A stretch of 15,009 nucleotides of DNA from Pseudomonadota bacterium. Its GTDB lineage: Bacteria; Desulfobacterota; Desulfobulbia; Desulfobulbales; DAOVYS01. The notes beneath the pieces were generated by a model that worked only from the letters and a program-made list of their open reading frames with translations, was not told the origin of the DNA and made no database searches. Location of the stretch: contig DAOVYS010000037.1 of the NCBI GenBank assembly GCA_030635485.1, positions 1 through 15,009 of the forward strand. Direction: 5' to 3'. Shown here one piece after another: positions 14,019 to 15,009 of this stretch. The position numbers and the translations under genes are program-made. The first letter of the stretch is position 1. Every line of letters starts with the position of its first letter.

Positions 14019-15009
14019 AGAATTTTCTATCTTTTAAAGAAGAAAATACGCTCAACATGTTGGCCACCACCGACAGTAAACATAAGCGCCATCTACTGCC
14101 CAACAAAAAAAAGAAACCCCTCCTGCGTACGGCAGTATTGTACGGGGCCAATGGTTCCGGCAAGTCGAATATGATCCGGGCCATGGCCTTTGCTCAGAAT
14201 TTGATTGTTGAGGGTACCCGGCCCAGTCAGCGGATTGGCGTCACCCCGTTTAAGCTCGATAAATCCTGCCGGCAGGCGCCCAGTCGTTTTGAGTTTGTCA
14301 TTAATTATCAAGATACCATTTATACTTATGGTTTTGTGGTGGACGAGAAAGGGGTCCGGGAAGAATGGCTTTTTGCTATCCATAATGTCAAGGAGGCGCC
14401 ACTTTTTGAGCGGCTGACCACCAAGGACGGCAAAATCAAGGTAGAGATCGGCCCGACGCTGGCCAGGAAGAAAACTAAAAAATATCAGTTTGTCAAATTT
14501 ATCGCGGAAGGGACCAGGCCAAACAGCCTCTTTCTTCATGAGCTGTATGAAAAAAATGTGTCAGAAATTATGCCGCTTATTGATTGGTTTCAAGCTGTGT
14601 TGACAATTGTCGGCCCGGAAACAAATTATCGGAATCTTATCTTCGATGCCCACATGAACGAACAGTTTCTTAAGTTTATGGGCGATTTTCTGAAATCGGC
14701 TGATACCGGTATCGATGGCATTGTAACAGAAAAAATTGAATTTGATCCTGAAAAACTTTTTCCAGGTCTCCCGGAATCATTGAAATCAAAACTCACGAAT
14801 ATCAGGAACAACGAAAGGGTCTTGCTCTCAGCTCCTGACGGAAGGCGTTTTGCCCTGATGCTGGAGCCGAATGGAGAGCTGACCCTGTTGAAGCTCAAGG
14901 CCAGACATCATCTTAAAAATACTGATGAGTATATTGATTTTGAAATTGAAAACGAATCAGACGGAACACGCCGTTTGATGGATCTTCTGCCAGCCCTGCT
15001 TCACTCAAA
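13997..15009 (+). CDS. AAA15-family (COG1106) ATPase, 3' end outside window
   Basis: The first 337 residues are visible and the frame is open at the window end. The N-terminus (LIQFTIENFLSFKEENTLNM) is the usual start of SMC/RecF-like AAA_15/AAA_21 ATPases. The Walker A motif is GANGSGKS (residues 50-57). Near the end of the visible part, NESDGTRRLMDLLP matches the signature-like ES.GT.R.L..LLP segment of COG1106 proteins; Walker B would lie just beyond the window. This family is common in defence islands, often followed by an RloB-type or other nuclease gene. A partner downstream is therefore expected but not seen. AGGGA (13983-13987) stands 9 bases before the ATG. The gene follows a 600-base AT-rich desert, which suggests an island boundary. 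The defence role is inferred from family habits. Confidence 0.88.
   Translation, partial: MLIQFTIENFLSFKEENTLNMLATTDSKHKRHLLPNKKKKPLLRTAVLYGANGSGKSNMIRAMAFAQNLIVEGTRPSQRIGVTPFKLDKSCRQAPSRFEFVINYQDTIYTYGFVVDEKGVREEWLFAIHNVKEAPLFERLTTKDGKIKVEIGPTLARKKTKKYQFVKFIAEGTRPNSLFLHELYEKNVSEIMPLIDWFQAVLTIVGPETNYRNLIFDAHMNEQFLKFMGDFLKSADTGIDGIVTEKIEFDPEKLFPGLPESLKSKLTNIRNNERVLLSAPDGRRFALMLEPNGELTLLKLKARHHLKNTDEYIDFEIENESDGTRRLMDLLPALLHS

Noticed and set aside
1..15009. tRNA, rRNA, CRISPR array or intact insertion sequence
   Set aside because: I saw no cloverleaf, regular spacer repeat or transposase frame on either strand.

Overview
The window reads as a chromosomal segment of an anaerobic deltaproteobacterium (Desulfobacterota / Desulfobacterales-like). 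The grounds are a long DnaE with an apparently complete PHP metal site, a PflA-like radical SAM protein, two futalosine-pathway menaquinone genes (mqnB, mqnD), a two-component/partner-switching cluster, and wordy inverted intergenic repeats (GGGTTGCGGGTT, GGGATCAGGGGTCAG and CGACATTC styles) of a kind I associate with this group. The lineage is inferred from gene content; there is no rRNA or other marker here.

Layout, left to right. (1) 1-582: the 3' part of a protein with an Rx4H motif suggestive of a HEPN fold. (2) 583-786: no gene, but an 84-bp inverted repeat upstream of dnaE. (3) 787-4320: dnaE. (4) 4321-4537: between convergent genes, a 51-bp stem whose mispairs are almost all G.U in one orientation. 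(5) Two divergent genes sharing a promoter region: a Cys-cluster (YkgJ-like) protein (-) and a radical SAM PflA-like protein (+). (6) 6511-11550, all minus strand: a signalling cluster. In transcription order it is a REC-pseudoREC-PP2C-HATPase protein, a STAS protein, a broken cheW, an intact cheB, a 5'-truncated receiver gene, an HPt protein and a Mth938-like protein. (7) 11822-13390: mqnB and mqnD on the plus strand, followed by a terminator-like hairpin. (8) 13391-13996: an AT-rich gene desert with another ~50-bp stem and smaller repeats. (9) 13997 to the window end: the start of an AAA15-type (COG1106) ATPase of the kind found in defence islands.

How the genes may work together. The phosphatase/kinase fusion plus the STAS protein plus a stand-alone HPt protein has the same parts as the HptB-HsbR-HsbA switch of Pseudomonas. 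An HPt would phosphorylate the receiver, which tips the fused PP2C and RsbW-like kinase toward dephosphorylating or phosphorylating the STAS serine. The same cluster shows decay of chemotaxis parts: the cheW fragment is N-terminally truncated and frameshifted, and the receiver fragment lacks its phospho-acceptor half. Repeat sequences lie next to both breaks. CheB keeps its full catalytic set, yet no cheR, cheA or receptor gene is in view.

The most unusual signals are the strand-biased long hairpin after dnaE, the second long stem before the ATPase, the paired GAAATGT-N-ACATTTC palindromes, a perfect 14-bp palindrome overlapping the cheB start, and a 35-codon reading frame with a strong Shine-Dalgarno sequence running into the ATPase start.
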